DNA of 64,000 bases from contig NZ_MDDR01000007.1 in assembly GCF_001870435.1 (NCBI RefSeq), positions 62,001-126,000 on the forward strand, written 5' to 3'. A program made the translations under genes and the position numbers. Of the stretch, positions 36,579 to 46,386 are shown one piece after another. Under the pieces are notes generated by a model. The model was not told the DNA's origin. It was given only the letters and a program-made list of their open reading frames with translations, and ran no database searches. Source of the stretch: Pseudomonas costantinii. GTDB taxonomy: Bacteria > Pseudomonadota > Gammaproteobacteria > Pseudomonadales > Pseudomonadaceae. Each line of letters begins with the position of its first letter. The stretch's first letter is position 1.

Positions 36579-38294
36579 TCATTCGTTATCGCGGTCTTTG
36601 CGCCGGTACGGGAACACATCAATCACCTTGCCGGCGCGAATCGCCGCTTGCAGGCCTTTCCAGTAGTCGGCGTTGTACAACTCGCCATGCAATTCATCGA
36701 ACAACTTTCGCTGGCCGGCGTCGGCAAACAGAAAGGGCGGGAACTCTTCGGGGAACACATCCAGCGGGCCAATGGAGTACCAGGGCTCAGAGGCCATTTC
36801 ATCCTCGGGGGTGCGTGGCGCCGGGATGTGGCGGAAGTTGGCTTCAGTCAGAAAGCAGATTTCGTCATAGTCGTAGAACACCACGCGACCGTGACGGGTG
36901 ACACCGAAATTTTTCAGCAACATGTCGCCGGGGAAGATATTCGCCGCCGCCAGTTGCTTGATCGCCAGGCCGTAGTCCTCCAGGGCCTCACGTACTTGCG
37001 CGTCGTTGGCATTATCGAGGTAGAGGTTGAGCGGCGTCATGCGCCGCTCGGTCCAACAGTGACGGATCAGTACCGTGTCGCCTTCCAGCTCGACGGTGCC
37101 GGCGGCCACTTCCAACAGCTCGGCCAAGCACTCGGGTTCGAACTTGCTCAAGGGAAAGCGGAAGTCGGCGAACTCCTGGGTGTCGGCCATACGCCCTACT
37201 CGGTCGACGCTTTTTACCAGGCGGTACTTCTCGATCACCGTCGCGCGGTTGACGTTTTTCGACGGTGAAAAGCGGTCCTTGATGATCTTGAACACGGTAT
37301 TGAAGCCCGGCAGGGTAAACACGCTCATGACCATGCCACGCACGCCGGGCGCCATGATGAAACGATCATCAGTGGTGGCGAGGTGGTTGATCAGCGCGCG
37401 GTAGAACTCCGACTTGCCGTGCTTGTAGAAACCGATGGAAGTGTACAGCTCGGCGATGTGCTTGCCGGGCAGGATGCGCTTGAGAAAGCCGATGAATTCC
37501 GCCGGCACAGGCACGTCGACCATGAAGTAGGAACGAGTGAAAGAGAAGATGATCGATACATCGGCTTCGTCGGTGATCAAGGCATCGATCTGGATCCCGC
37601 GCCCCTCTCGGTGCAGCAGCGGAATCACCAGCGGCCATTGTTCGTCGCGGGTGTAGATGCGCCCCACGAGATAAGCACCTTTGTTGCGATAGAGCACCGA
37701 GGAAAACAGCTCGACGCTGAGGTCCGGGTCCTTGCATACCCAGTCCGGCAGGTTCTCCCGCAGTTGGGCTTCGAGGCGACGCAGGTCGGCCGCAAGGTCG
37801 GCATAGGGTTCGCTGAAACCGTAATCGGCAAAAACATGCGCCAGCATCATCGCCAGGTCGCCCACAGGCTTATACGTTCTGGTTTGCGCCGCTCGCGCCC
37901 TGCGCAGACTCGGCCGGGTGGTATGGATGAACATGCAGCCGTCGCTGATCAGGTCGTGGCTGAACAGCCCGCAAAAGATCGAGTTGTACCAGGTCTCGGA
38001 CAGTTCATCGTCAAAGCGCAGGTCGATCAGACCGATATAGGCGCTTTTGACCAAGGGCCACACGTCAACCTCCAGCAGCACCGCTTCATCGAAGTTGGCC
38101 CGCAGGCGCGCCGTCACTTCACTGACCTTTTCTTCATACAGGTTGATACGCGCTGCCGAAGCCGCCTGCCCTTGCTGCCACTGGGCCTTCTCGAAACGCT
38201 CGCGAGCACCGTCGGTAATCTGGCGGAAGTGTTCGCGGTAATCGTCGAAGCCATCGAGGATCATGCGGGCGATAGCGAGGGCGGACTGCGACAT
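36579..38294 (-). CDS. aceK: Isocitrate dehydrogenase kinase/phosphatase
   Basis: A 571-residue bifunctional enzyme that phosphorylates and reactivates isocitrate dehydrogenase, switching carbon to the glyoxylate bypass. The regulatory N-terminal half is followed by the kinase-like half with [32 protein letters not shown] and [12 protein letters not shown] 38294 with GAGG upstream gives the family N-terminus; the open frame to 38414 is not used. Unlike in enterics it is not in an aceBAK operon here. Confidence 0.95.
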   Translation of the reverse strand: MSQSALAIARMILDGFDDYREHFRQITDGARERFEKAQWQQGQAASAARINLYEEKVSEVTARLRANFDEAVLLEVDVWPLVKSAYIGLIDLRFDDELSETWYNSIFCGLFSHDLISDGCMFIHTTRPSLRRARAAQTRTYKPVGDLAMMLAHVFADYGFSEPYADLAADLRRLEAQLRENLPDWVCKDPDLSVELFSSVLYRNKGAYLVGRIYTRDEQWPLVIPLLHREGRGIQIDALITDEADVSIIFSFTRSYFMVDVPVPAEFIGFLKRILPGKHIAELYTSIGFYKHGKSEFYRALINHLATTDDRFIMAPGVRGMVMSVFTLPGFNTVFKIIKDRFSPSKNVNRATVIEKYRLVKSVDRVGRMADTQEFADFRFPLSKFEPECLAELLEVAAGTVELEGDTVLIRHCWTERRMTPLNLYLDNANDAQVREALEDYGLAIKQLAAANIFPGDMLLKNFGVTRHGRVVFYDYDEICFLTEANFRHIPAPRTPEDEMASEPWYSIGPLDVFPEEFPPFLFADAGQRKLFDELHGELYNADYWKGLQAAIRAGKVIDVFPYRRKDRDNE

Positions 38295-38694
38295 GCGGGA
38301 AACCTCGAGCGGGTATCTGGAAGGCCTGAGCTTAGCCAGTGAATAGACGCAGGAGAAGGACGATTTTCCGGGTCGAACTGTACAACTTAGTGCGCCTTGT
38401 ACATTTACTTTCAATTTTCATAATTCGACCATACGGTCAATAAACGCACCGAAAAGTCGCGCTACTCGCTCTCAGCACTCATCTGGACACCTACAACGGC
38501 GGGGCTTGGCCCTCCTACAGGACAAAACTGCGCGTCGCGGTAGAAATACGCAGTTTGTAACAGTCTTGATACGCATAAGGGAAACCCTGACTATCACGAT
38601 AGTGGCACTTTGATATATACCGCGCCCTCTCCCACTCTAACAAGGTCTGAAGACCGATCCGGGAACAGGTTCTAATCGTCCAAGGAGCATTGAG
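38295..38694. other. 400-bp intergenic region between aceK and a chemoreceptor gene
   Basis: Divergent promoter region. It contains the dyad GACC-ATAC-GGTC at 38427-38438 with AT-rich flanks, a possible operator, and a GC-rich piece around 38490-38525 that resembles a degraded extragenic repeat. No ORF or RNA gene is recognised. CAAGGAG at 38681-38687 is the ribosome site of the chemoreceptor gene. Confidence 0.5.
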
Positions 38695-40320
38695 ATGTCA
38701 TTGAGGAATATGAGGATCGGCTTGCGTGCCAGTCTGAGTTTTGGGGTTTTGGCCAGCATGCTGGTGATTGTCGGCCTGTTTGGCCTGGGGCAGATGGCCA
38801 AGCTACGGGAAAGCGCGCTGATCATCGAAAAGTCGTGGATGCCGAGCATCGAGAATATCCACGACGCTGCAGCCGGTATCGCCAGCATTCGCCTGGAAGC
38901 CCTGCGCATGGCCACCACCGACGAGTCGCGGATACGTGACAACAGCAAAAGCCTGATCGCCCAAAAACGCAGCGAACTGCAAACCCTGCTCGATCACCAC
39001 GAAGGCCTGCTCAGCGGCGACGAAGAGCGCGACATGCTCAAGCAGCTCAAGGGCAACGTAAATACCTACGTCAGCATAGTCAGCCAGATGGTCGACTTGG
39101 TAGATCACGATAAACAGCAAGACGCCATCGACTTGCTCACCAGCCACCTCGCGCCACAAGGCACGGTTCTCAACAAAAGCCTGGAGGCCATGATCACCTT
39201 CAACCAGAAAGGCGTGGAAGACGCGGCAGACTCCGCCGCGCGGATGTATTCCAGCGCGCAGTGGGTGGTCGGCCTGATCATCATTTGCGCGTTGATCGCC
39301 ACTCTACTGCTGGCCTGGTTGCTGACCCGCAGCATCACAGCGCCCATTGCCCAAGCGTTGACCGTGGCGCGCAGCATTGCCGCTGGCGATTTGAGCCAAT
39401 CCATCGTGGTGAACGGCGAAGACGAGCCCGCTCAGTTGCTGACGGCCCTGGCCACCATGCAAGCGCAGTTGCAAACCACCATCCGTGGCATCAGCGAATC
39501 GGCGCAACAACTGGCTTCCGCCGCCGAAGAAATGAGCTCAGTGATGGAACAGAGCACCCGTGGCCTGCAGGCGCAAAACGATGAAATCGAACAGGCCGCA
39601 ACCGCCGTGAACGAGATGAGCGCGGCCGTGGATGAAGTGGCGGGCAATGCGGTGTCCAGCGCCGAAGCGTCCAAGGCGTCCGACGAAGACAGCAAGCACG
39701 GTCATTACCAGATCAGCGAAACCATCAGCTCGATCCAGAGCCTGGTGGACGAAGTACTCGGCGCATCGAACAAGGCCGAAGGCCTGGCGATACAAGCCCA
39801 GGACATCAGCAAGGTGCTGGAAGTAATCCGTGGCATTGCTGGGCAAACCAACCTGCTGGCGCTCAATGCTGCCATCGAAGCGGCGCGCGCGGGCGAGGCA
39901 GGGCGTGGTTTCGCGGTAGTCGCCGATGAGGTGCGCTCCCTGGCGCAACGTACCCAGGACTCCACCGAAGAAATCGAACAGATGATCATCGGCATCCAGC
40001 AAGGCACTCAGGGCACCGTCGACGCCCTGAATAGCAGCGCCGAACACGCGGGCCAGACACTGCAACGGGCCAACAGCGCCGGCAGCGCCCTGGAAAAAAT
40101 CACCGCCGCCATTTCGCAAATCAGCCAGCGCAACCTGGTGATCGCCAGCGCCGCCGAACAACAGGCCCTCGTCGCACGCGACGTCGACCGCAGCCTGGTG
40201 AACATCCGTGACCTGTCGACGCAAACCGCCGCCGGTGCCACTCAGACCTCGGCGGCCAGCCAGGAACTCTCACGCTTGGCGGTGGACCTCAATGGCCTGG
40301 TGACGCGGTTTGTTCTGTAA
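38695..40320 (+). CDS. Methyl-accepting chemotaxis protein
   Basis: A 541-residue chemoreceptor. TM1 is at about residues 10-33 and a four-helix-bundle type periplasmic ligand domain of about 155 residues follows. TM2 lies at about 189-212 ([21 protein letters not shown]), then HAMP and the cytoplasmic signalling domain with the conserved hairpin around [22 protein letters not shown]. No C-terminal CheR-binding pentapeptide is seen. The ligand is unknown. A good ribosome site (CAAGGAG) precedes ATG 38695. Confidence 0.93.
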   Translation: MSLRNMRIGLRASLSFGVLASMLVIVGLFGLGQMAKLRESALIIEKSWMPSIENIHDAAAGIASIRLEALRMATTDESRIRDNSKSLIAQKRSELQTLLDHHEGLLSGDEERDMLKQLKGNVNTYVSIVSQMVDLVDHDKQQDAIDLLTSHLAPQGTVLNKSLEAMITFNQKGVEDAADSAARMYSSAQWVVGLIIICALIATLLLAWLLTRSITAPIAQALTVARSIAAGDLSQSIVVNGEDEPAQLLTALATMQAQLQTTIRGISESAQQLASAAEEMSSVMEQSTRGLQAQNDEIEQAATAVNEMSAAVDEVAGNAVSSAEASKASDEDSKHGHYQISETISSIQSLVDEVLGASNKAEGLAIQAQDISKVLEVIRGIAGQTNLLALNAAIEAARAGEAGRGFAVVADEVRSLAQRTQDSTEEIEQMIIGIQQGTQGTVDALNSSAEHAGQTLQRANSAGSALEKITAAISQISQRNLVIASAAEQQALVARDVDRSLVNIRDLSTQTAAGATQTSAASQELSRLAVDLNGLVTRFVL

Positions 40321-40384
40321 TTAGCGATTGTGTCGGGCAGGCCTCTAGGCAACACTCGCCGCCTTATAAACGTAGGAGTGTTCC

Positions 40385-41281
40385 GTGAGACCTGTCGACA
40401 CCCTGTACCTGCTGGGGCTGGCCGCCATCTGGGGCGCGAGCTTTCTGTTCATGCGCATCATCGCGCCGGAGATCGGCACAGTGCCGACCGCGTTTTTCCG
40501 CGTGTCGATAGCCGCCGCCGGGTTGCTGGTGATCCTCACGTTAATGCGCGTGAACTGGGACTTTCAGGGCAAGTTCAAGACCGTCCTGCTGCTGGGCGTG
40601 ATCAACTCCGGGATTCCCGCGACCATGTACTCCGTGGCGGCCCAAGTGCTGCCGGCGGGCTACTCTGCGATCTTCAATGCCACCACGCCACTGATGGGCG
40701 TGTTGATTGGTGGCTTGTTCTTCAGCGAACGCCTGACCCCGTCGAAAATCGCCGGGGTGTGTTTGGGCCTGTTCGGCGTGGGCGTGCTGACTCGTGCAGG
40801 GCCGGTGGCGTTTGATCTGGAATTGTTGATGGGCGCGTTGGCTTGTTTGCTGGCCACTACTTGCTATGGCTTTGCCGGTTTTCTGGCACGGCGTTGGTTG
40901 GATCAGCGGGGTGGGCTGGACAGTCGGCTTGCGGCGCTGGGTAGCATGCTCGGCGCTACGCTGTTTTTGTTGCCGTTTTTTGCCTACAGCGCCATCAGCC
41001 ATCCGCCTGCAAGTTGGGGTGGGTGGCAAGTGTGGTTGTCATTACTCGGGTTGGGGCTGGTGTGTACGGCATTTGCCTACATTCTTTACTTCCGGTTGCT
41101 GTCGTCTATTGGGCCGGTTAAGTCGATGACAGTGACGTTTATGATTCCGCCATTTGGGGTGTTGTGGGGGGCGTTACTGTTGGATGAACCATTGTCGATG
41201 GCACATCTATATGGCGGGATATTGATTGCGGGGGCGTTGTGGCTGGTGTTGCGGCCTGGGAAGTTGGCCAAGGCGCTGTAG
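40385..41281 (+). CDS. EamA/DMT family transporter
   Basis: A 298-residue ten-helix transporter with two EamA repeats; WGASFLFMRIIAPEIGTVPTA near the start and the late GPVKSMTVTFMIPPFGVLWGAL stretch are typical. It starts at GTG 40385 with GGAG upstream. It stands alone between the chemoreceptor and the convergent rmlC. The substrate is unknown. Confidence 0.88.
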   Translation: MRPVDTLYLLGLAAIWGASFLFMRIIAPEIGTVPTAFFRVSIAAAGLLVILTLMRVNWDFQGKFKTVLLLGVINSGIPATMYSVAAQVLPAGYSAIFNATTPLMGVLIGGLFFSERLTPSKIAGVCLGLFGVGVLTRAGPVAFDLELLMGALACLLATTCYGFAGFLARRWLDQRGGLDSRLAALGSMLGATLFLLPFFAYSAISHPPASWGGWQVWLSLLGLGLVCTAFAYILYFRLLSSIGPVKSMTVTFMIPPFGVLWGALLLDEPLSMAHLYGGILIAGALWLVLRPGKLAKAL

Positions 41282-41286
41282 GAGAT

Positions 41287-41316
41287 CGTGCCCACACCTG
41301 GACGGGGGTGGGCACG
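41287..41316. terminator. Hairpin between convergent EamA and rmlC genes
   Basis: Stem CGTGCCCAC/GTGGGCACG with a 12-base loop, just after the EamA stop and 26 bp beyond the rmlC stop. There is no T-run on either side; a terminator role is inferred from position. Confidence 0.45.
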
Positions 41317-41341
41317 CTGAAGTGCCGATTAGAAAGGTCAA

Positions 41342-41887
41342 CTAGGCGAAGGTTTCAGCATCAGTAAAACGGGTGGCATTTGTATCTTTGGCCGAGAGCG
41401 TAGGCGGCTCGGAAAACGGCCATTCAATAGCCACGTCAGCGTCATTCCACGCAAGACTGCGCTCATGCTCGGGCGCCCAGTAATCAGTAGTTTTGTACAG
41501 AAACTCAGCGTGCTCAGACAGCACTACGAAACCATGAGCGAATCCCTCCGGAATCCAAAGCTGAGCCCGGTTGTCCGCGCTCAGGTGCGCCCCCACCCAT
41601 TTACCGAATGTGGGCGAGCTTTTACGCAGATCCACTGCTACGTCAAAGACTTCTCCGTGTATAACGCGCACCAACTTTCCTTGGGCTTGCTTGATCTGAT
41701 AGTGCAGTCCACGCAGCACCCCCTTCACTGATCTGGAGTGGTTGTCTTGCACAAAATGAACAGGTCTTCCGACGGTATCCTCGAACACTTTCTGATTGAA
41801 ACTTTCGTAGAAAAATCCGCGCTCGTCCCCGAATACTTTCGGTTCAAACAGAATAACGTCCGGGATGACGAGGGGAGTGGCTCTCAT
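41342..41887 (-). CDS. rmlC: dTDP-4-dehydrorhamnose 3,5-epimerase
   Basis: A 181-residue cupin-fold enzyme of normal RmlC length. Catalytic-region motifs FVQDNHSRS, VLRGLHYQ and GEVFDVAVDLR are present, as is PEGFAHGFVVLSEHAEFLYKTTDYW. It makes dTDP-4-keto-L-rhamnose. It is last in a leftward rmlD-rmlA-rmlC group, 104 bp after rmlA. Confidence 0.95.
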   Translation of the reverse strand: MRATPLVIPDVILFEPKVFGDERGFFYESFNQKVFEDTVGRPVHFVQDNHSRSVKGVLRGLHYQIKQAQGKLVRVIHGEVFDVAVDLRKSSPTFGKWVGAHLSADNRAQLWIPEGFAHGFVVLSEHAEFLYKTTDYWAPEHERSLAWNDADVAIEWPFSEPPTLSAKDTNATRFTDAETFA

Positions 41888-41991
41888 CTTTAAAATATCT
41901 CCAAAGTGTTGTCAGGGTTGGCTTTGCGGCGCTACCGGGTAATAGAGGATTTTGAAGCAATAACGCTGAAAGCCTGATGACAGTCGCCCGT

Positions 41992-42882
41992 TCAAAAAAT
42001 CTTTTCATGCAGCAAGCGCTTGAGATACTGACCGTAACCATTCTTGGAAAGTGGCACCGCAAGTTTTTCCAACTGTTCTGCATCAATCCACTTCTGGCGG
42101 AACGAGATTTCCTCAGGGCAGGCAACTTTAAGCCCTTGGCGACGCTCAAGCGTGGCAATGAAATGGCTGGCCTCAAGCAGCGAGTCATGGGTACCTGTAT
42201 CCAGCCATGCGTAACCACGCCCCATGATCTCTACCGACAAATTACCCTGCTCCATATAGATACGGTTGAGGTCGGTAATCTCGAGTTCACCACGCGGTGA
42301 TGGCTTGATGCTTTTGGCTATTTCAACCACGTCCTGATCGTAAAAATAAAGCCCTGTTACTGCGTAACTTGACTTGGGATTAAGCGGTTTCTCTTCCAAG
42401 CTGATCGCCTTGCCCTGAGCATCAAACTCTACGACGCCATAACGCTCCGGATCGTTCACGTGGTACGCGAAGACACTGGCGCCGTCCTGGCGAAGCATCG
42501 CGCTCTTAAGCAGCTCATTAAAATCATGCCCGTGATAAATATTGTCACCCAGCACCAATGCAGACAAATCATTACCGATAAAGTCTTCACCAATGAGAAA
42601 TGCCTGCGCCAGGCCATCCGGGGACGGCTGCACGGCGTAGGAAATATTCAAACCCCAGTGGCCGCCATCCCCTAAAAGCTGCTCGAAGCGCGGGGTATCC
42701 TGCGGCGTGGAGATGATCAGAATGTCGCGAATCCCCGCCAGCATGAGTGTGGTCAGCGGATAATAGATCATCGGTTTGTCGTAAACCGGTAGCAATTGCT
42801 TGGAGATAGCCAGTGTTGCAGGGTGCAGGCGTGTGCCTGAACCACCGGCCAAAATAATTCCTTTGCGTTTTAGCATAGTCAT
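41992..42882 (-). CDS. rmlA: Glucose-1-phosphate thymidylyltransferase
   Basis: A 296-residue nucleotidyltransferase with the N-terminal [12 protein letters not shown] motif, [16 protein letters not shown] and [10 protein letters not shown]. It makes dTDP-glucose, the first step to dTDP-L-rhamnose. ATG 42882 overlaps the rmlD stop (ATGA); a second ATG two codons later is possible. Confidence 0.95.
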   Translation of the reverse strand: MTMLKRKGIILAGGSGTRLHPATLAISKQLLPVYDKPMIYYPLTTLMLAGIRDILIISTPQDTPRFEQLLGDGGHWGLNISYAVQPSPDGLAQAFLIGEDFIGNDLSALVLGDNIYHGHDFNELLKSAMLRQDGASVFAYHVNDPERYGVVEFDAQGKAISLEEKPLNPKSSYAVTGLYFYDQDVVEIAKSIKPSPRGELEITDLNRIYMEQGNLSVEIMGRGYAWLDTGTHDSLLEASHFIATLERRQGLKVACPEEISFRQKWIDAEQLEKLAVPLSKNGYGQYLKRLLHEKIF

Positions 42883-43775
42883 TTCTCTAGAATTTCTATA
42901 AGCATCCGTGCCACACCGGCTTGCCATTCAGGCAAGCATAGTGAGAAGGCATTCTGCAGTTTTTGAGTATTGAGTCGTGAGTTACCGGGACGCTTGGCGG
43001 GTGTGGGATAAGCCGCTGTTGTTATCGCGCCTATGGATGCCGGGGCGACTTTTAGCTCCACACCTGCTGCCTGCGCCTGTTCGAGCACGAAACAGGCATA
43101 GCGGTGCCATGTGGTCTCACCTGCAGCCGCAAGATGGTAGATACCTTCCAATCGAGGGTTCGAGTGCATCGCACGGATGGCATGTGCGGTGACATCAGCC
43201 AGCAGATCCGCCCCGGTTGGGGTGCCGAACTGATCGTCGATCACGTTCAGGCTGTCACGCTCCGTAGCCAGGCGCAGCATGGTCTTGGCGAAGTTATTAC
43301 CTCGCGCCGCATACACCCAACTTGTGCGAAAGATCAGATGCGCGCAACCGGAGTCTTGGATGGCCAACTCGCCTTGAAGCTTGGTCGTACCATAGACGCT
43401 CAGCGGGCCCACCGGGTCGCTTTCCTGCCAAGGTGTATCACCATTGCCGGCGAACACATAATCAGTGGAATAGTGCACCAGCAAGGCATTCAGCTTTCGG
43501 GCTTCTGCTGCAAGTACCGCCGGGGCCTCTGCATTGACACGTAATGCTTGAGCCGGCTCACTTTCGGCCTTGTCGACGGCCGTGTAAGCCGCTGCGTTGA
43601 CGATTACGTCAGGCGCAAAACGCTGCACGGTAGCAGCCAACCCTTGCAGATCGTTCAAATCGCCACAGTAATTCCGGTTTTTGGAGTCCAACGCCAGGAC
43701 TTGGCCCAGAGGGGCCAAGCTGCGTTGAAGCTCCCAGCCCACCTGACCATTTTTGCCAAGCAATAAGATTTTCAT
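42879..43775 (-). CDS. rmlD: dTDP-4-dehydrorhamnose reductase
   Basis: A 298-residue extended SDR enzyme: [10 protein letters not shown] nucleotide loop at residues 7-16, YSTDYVFAG, and the catalytic Y-x3-K in [10 protein letters not shown]. It forms dTDP-L-rhamnose. It is first of the visible rml genes; the 4,6-dehydratase gene rmlB, which often precedes it, is absent here. Confidence 0.95.
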   Translation of the reverse strand: MKILLLGKNGQVGWELQRSLAPLGQVLALDSKNRNYCGDLNDLQGLAATVQRFAPDVIVNAAAYTAVDKAESEPAQALRVNAEAPAVLAAEARKLNALLVHYSTDYVFAGNGDTPWQESDPVGPLSVYGTTKLQGELAIQDSGCAHLIFRTSWVYAARGNNFAKTMLRLATERDSLNVIDDQFGTPTGADLLADVTAHAIRAMHSNPRLEGIYHLAAAGETTWHRYACFVLEQAQAAGVELKVAPASIGAITTAAYPTPAKRPGNSRLNTQKLQNAFSLCLPEWQAGVARMLIEILEK

Positions 43776-44235
43776 ACCGACCGCTCGGAGTAGTTTTTTT
43801 CAACCCCGCCCACTAGAAAGTTTGCATCGCTAAAACTTGCACCGCCGTTTACGAAGATAGTCATTAAGTCAAATCTTTTCAGTAGTGTCGCAAGGACTGG
43901 CCCGAGGTTCCTCATCAATGTCTGCCGATGCAAACCGGCCGACCGAAACCCTAATATTCGTCTAATACAATCGCCTCGACGATTAACTCGCAAGCAACCT
44001 AGCCTTATGCCAGAACAACCGCCCCATTTCAGTACGACGACAGTATAGAGCCGGATTTTAGACCAGTAGGATCTGCAAACGTCGTTTGGTCGCCCCAGAC
44101 AAAATAATTCGCACTCAAATCGGTACGGTATAACGCCTTGATCACCGGACGACTTTACCCGATACAGCTCTAGCGCACCGAGGGGAATGTCAACGTGTCA
44201 TCTCCCCCTCGGTATTCACAGAGGTGAGTGAGCTT
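43776..44235. other. 460-bp intergenic region upstream of rmlD
   Basis: Noticeably less GC-rich than its flanks. It should contain the rmlDAC promoter (a TATACT hexamer on the minus strand near 44044 is a possible -10). A short minus-strand frame inside it is not convincing as a gene. No rmlB remnant is recognised. Confidence 0.5.
44177..44213 (-). terminator. Hairpin downstream of the EamA gene
   Basis: Perfect 9-bp stem ACCGAGGGG/CCCCTCGGT around a 19-base loop, 22 bp beyond the leftward EamA stop. No T-run is seen. Confidence 0.45.
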
Positions 44236-45096
44236 TTAACGTTTGCGGAACACAAACGCCAACCCGATGATGATCAAAACCATCCCCAGCACACTCAATA
44301 CTGCGAGTCGGTTGCCAAAGATCAGATAGTCCATCACCGCCGTCACCGCCGGAACCAGGTAAAACAAGCTGGTGACATTCACCAGATTACCTCGGGCGAT
44401 CAGGCGGTATAGCAACAACGTCGCCAGCAATGACACCACCAGCCCCATCCACAACACCGGCAGGTAGAAGCCAGCACTGTGTTCAAAGTGAAAGGGTTGG
44501 AACGGTACAAACACCGAACACAGCAGCAACCCAGCCAGGTATTGCACCGGCAACGTGCCCAAAGGGTTGTCGGTGATGCGTTTCTGCATGATGGAGCCGA
44601 AGGTCATGCTCACAAGCGCCAGCAACCCAAACAGCATTCCCGCAAGGGACATACCCGACAGGCCGATGCCTTGGTAGACCACCATGATCAATCCCGACAA
44701 CCCCAACCCCAGGCCGAACATCCGGCTCCAGGAACGCTGGCGCTCCATCAGCACCACCGTCAGGATCGGCTGTACGCCCATGATGGTCGCCATAACACCG
44801 GGCGTTACTTTCAGGTCCAGTGCCAGTAGATAGAAAATCTGGTACGCCCCCAACAACATCAAACCGGTGGCCGCCGCATACAACATGGGCTTGCCTGGGC
44901 GTGGCAATTTCAATTTGAGGATCGGCACCAGAATCACCAATCCCACCAGTGCGATGACAAAACGGATCAACAAAAAGGCAAAAGGCGATGCATGGGCCAG
45001 GCCCAATTTGGAGAAAATCGCCCCGCTGCTCCATAGCAGTACAAACAGGCTCGTCGAGGCCGCCGCAGCCACGGATTGTTTCGAAAGAACAGACAT
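44236..45096 (-). CDS. EamA/DMT family transporter
   Basis: A 286-residue ten-helix DMT transporter: LLWSSGAIFSKLGLAHASPFAFLLIRF in the first helix pair and the second repeat ending in the basic tail FVFRKR. ATG 45096 has AGGTGG upstream; a GTG three codons earlier is less likely. It is the third EamA protein in the window and lies between the rml genes and the main polysaccharide block without an obvious link to either. Confidence 0.87.
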   Translation of the reverse strand: MSVLSKQSVAAAASTSLFVLLWSSGAIFSKLGLAHASPFAFLLIRFVIALVGLVILVPILKLKLPRPGKPMLYAAATGLMLLGAYQIFYLLALDLKVTPGVMATIMGVQPILTVVLMERQRSWSRMFGLGLGLSGLIMVVYQGIGLSGMSLAGMLFGLLALVSMTFGSIMQKRITDNPLGTLPVQYLAGLLLCSVFVPFQPFHFEHSAGFYLPVLWMGLVVSLLATLLLYRLIARGNLVNVTSLFYLVPAVTAVMDYLIFGNRLAVLSVLGMVLIIIGLAFVFRKR

Positions 45097-45105
45097 GGAT
45101 ACCAC

Positions 45106-45515
45106 CTGTAATCAGGCAAAAAAGCCGATTCAGCGAAAGCTGAAATTCAGTAGTTTTTTTCAGGCAGGCAGAGGGCAACAGCGATTCGCTGATCAGCCCA
45201 AAATGCCAACACCCGGCGGTGATACGATTGCGTACACCGACGTGCTACTGACAGGTGGGGGGTAGTGACTGATCTGCGCAGGCTGCTGATTCCCGCACGG
45301 CACGACCACAGCGTTGGACGCTGAATCGACTACCGCTATGCGCAGGGAAGCAGGCATGGGCTGATCTTTTTGAAGGGATAAAGACGCGACGACTATAACC
45401 AGCCACAAACCTGTTTTGCAATCACCTCACCCAAGCCTTTTGCGTGGATGAGTTTTCATGCCGACGAAGAACACCGGTCGTTATAATGCCGCCCAGTTTT
45501 TTCCAAGGATTTCAT
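45106..45515. other. Intergenic region between divergent EamA and CPBP genes
   Basis: About 410 bp. It includes a GAAA-capped hairpin (45129-45144) followed by a T-run at about 45154-45160. A weak minus-strand frame of about 54 codons (45193-45357) lacks a ribosome site and is not called. A TATAAT hexamer is at 45482-45487. Confidence 0.45.
45482..45487 (+). promoter_or_regulatory. Consensus -10 box for the CPBP gene
   Basis: TATAAT, 28 bp upstream of the ATG at 45516. The -35 region at 17-bp spacing (TGCCGA) is poor, so the promoter assignment is tentative. AAGGA at 45505-45509 is the ribosome site. Confidence 0.4.
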
Positions 45516-46304
45516 ATGATCGCTTTACCCTGGCTGTACCTGGCGCTTCTTTCCATCGGCTACGTACTGGCCTTGATATACGGACAATTGGGCGTACTGG
45601 CGGCGGTCTCAGTCGCCCTGTTACTAATCGCTGGCTATGCCGTACGCCAGCAACGCACCCCTTGGGCACGCTACCTCGGCCATGGGTTGTTCATCGTATT
45701 GGCCCTGGGCCTGGCAATGCACTGGCTGCCAGGCTTCTACAACGGCCGAGGCATCGCACCTCAGCGCTTTACACCTGACGCGGTACCGTTCTCGATGTAC
45801 CTGAACCAAGACAAACCATTGATTGGCTTCTGGCTGCTGCTGGCGTGCCCGTGGATTGTGGCGCGGCGTTCATTGCGCCTGTCAATCTGCGTCACCGCCC
45901 TGGCCCTGACCCTGACGGCGGTTACCGCGCTGGGCGGCGCAGCGCTGATGGGAGTCATCAGTTGGGCACCAAAATGGCCGGAACAAGCCTGGCTGTGGGT
46001 ACTGAACAACCTGCTGTTGGTGACGCTGGTGGAAGAGGCGCTTTTTCGTGGCTACATCCAAGGCGGCTTGAGTCAGCGCTTGAAACACCTACCCTACGGC
46101 GAGAACCTCGCGCTGTTGCTGGCCTCGCTGTTATTCGGCCTGGTGCACTTGGGTGCGGGCTGGCAGTGGGTGTTACTGGCGAGCATCGCAGGCATCGGTT
46201 ATGGCCTGGCTTACCGCTTTGGTGGCCTGGGCGCTGCAATTGCCACGCACTTTGGTTTAAATCTACTTCACTTTGCTTTATTTACTTATCCGATGCTTGG
46301 ATGA
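45516..46304 (+). CDS. CPBP-family intramembrane glutamic metalloprotease
   Basis: A 262-residue membrane protein with about eight helices. Conserved CPBP (Abi/CAAX protease-like) motifs are EEALFRGYIQG, then FGLVHLGAG and ATHFGLNLLHF, which carry the Glu pair and His residues. ATG 45516 follows AAGGA. It lies between the rml genes and the polysaccharide cluster, convergent with a glycosyltransferase gene. The substrate is unknown. Confidence 0.88.
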   Translation: MIALPWLYLALLSIGYVLALIYGQLGVLAAVSVALLLIAGYAVRQQRTPWARYLGHGLFIVLALGLAMHWLPGFYNGRGIAPQRFTPDAVPFSMYLNQDKPLIGFWLLLACPWIVARRSLRLSICVTALALTLTAVTALGGAALMGVISWAPKWPEQAWLWVLNNLLLVTLVEEALFRGYIQGGLSQRLKHLPYGENLALLLASLLFGLVHLGAGWQWVLLASIAGIGYGLAYRFGGLGAAIATHFGLNLLHFALFTYPMLG

Positions 46305-46330
46305 AGGCCAACGTGTGCCCAGAACCGCAG

Positions 46331-46358
46331 TCAATAGGCCCCGGCTAAGGCCTATTGA
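46331..46358. terminator. Hairpin between convergent CPBP and glycosyltransferase genes
   Basis: Perfect 10-bp stem TCAATAGGCC/GGCCTATTGA with an 8-base loop, between two convergent stop codons. The T-runs are poor, but position and perfection suggest a shared terminator. Confidence 0.5.
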
Positions 46359-46386
46359 TCGCGCGACCGATCCCAGACACCACGCG

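Noticed and set aside
35537..36901. Long plus-strand open frame opposite hrpA and aceK
   Set aside because: It crosses two real genes on the other strand and has no ribosome site or recognisable domain; a GC-driven shadow frame.
43772..43993. 73-codon minus-strand frame upstream of rmlD
   Set aside because: No ribosome site, no family resemblance, and composition unlike its neighbours; kept as intergenic.
45193..45357. Possible 54-residue Pro-rich minus-strand protein
   Set aside because: ATG at 45357 lacks a ribosome site and no homologue comes to mind; left uncalled, though it would merit a conservation check.
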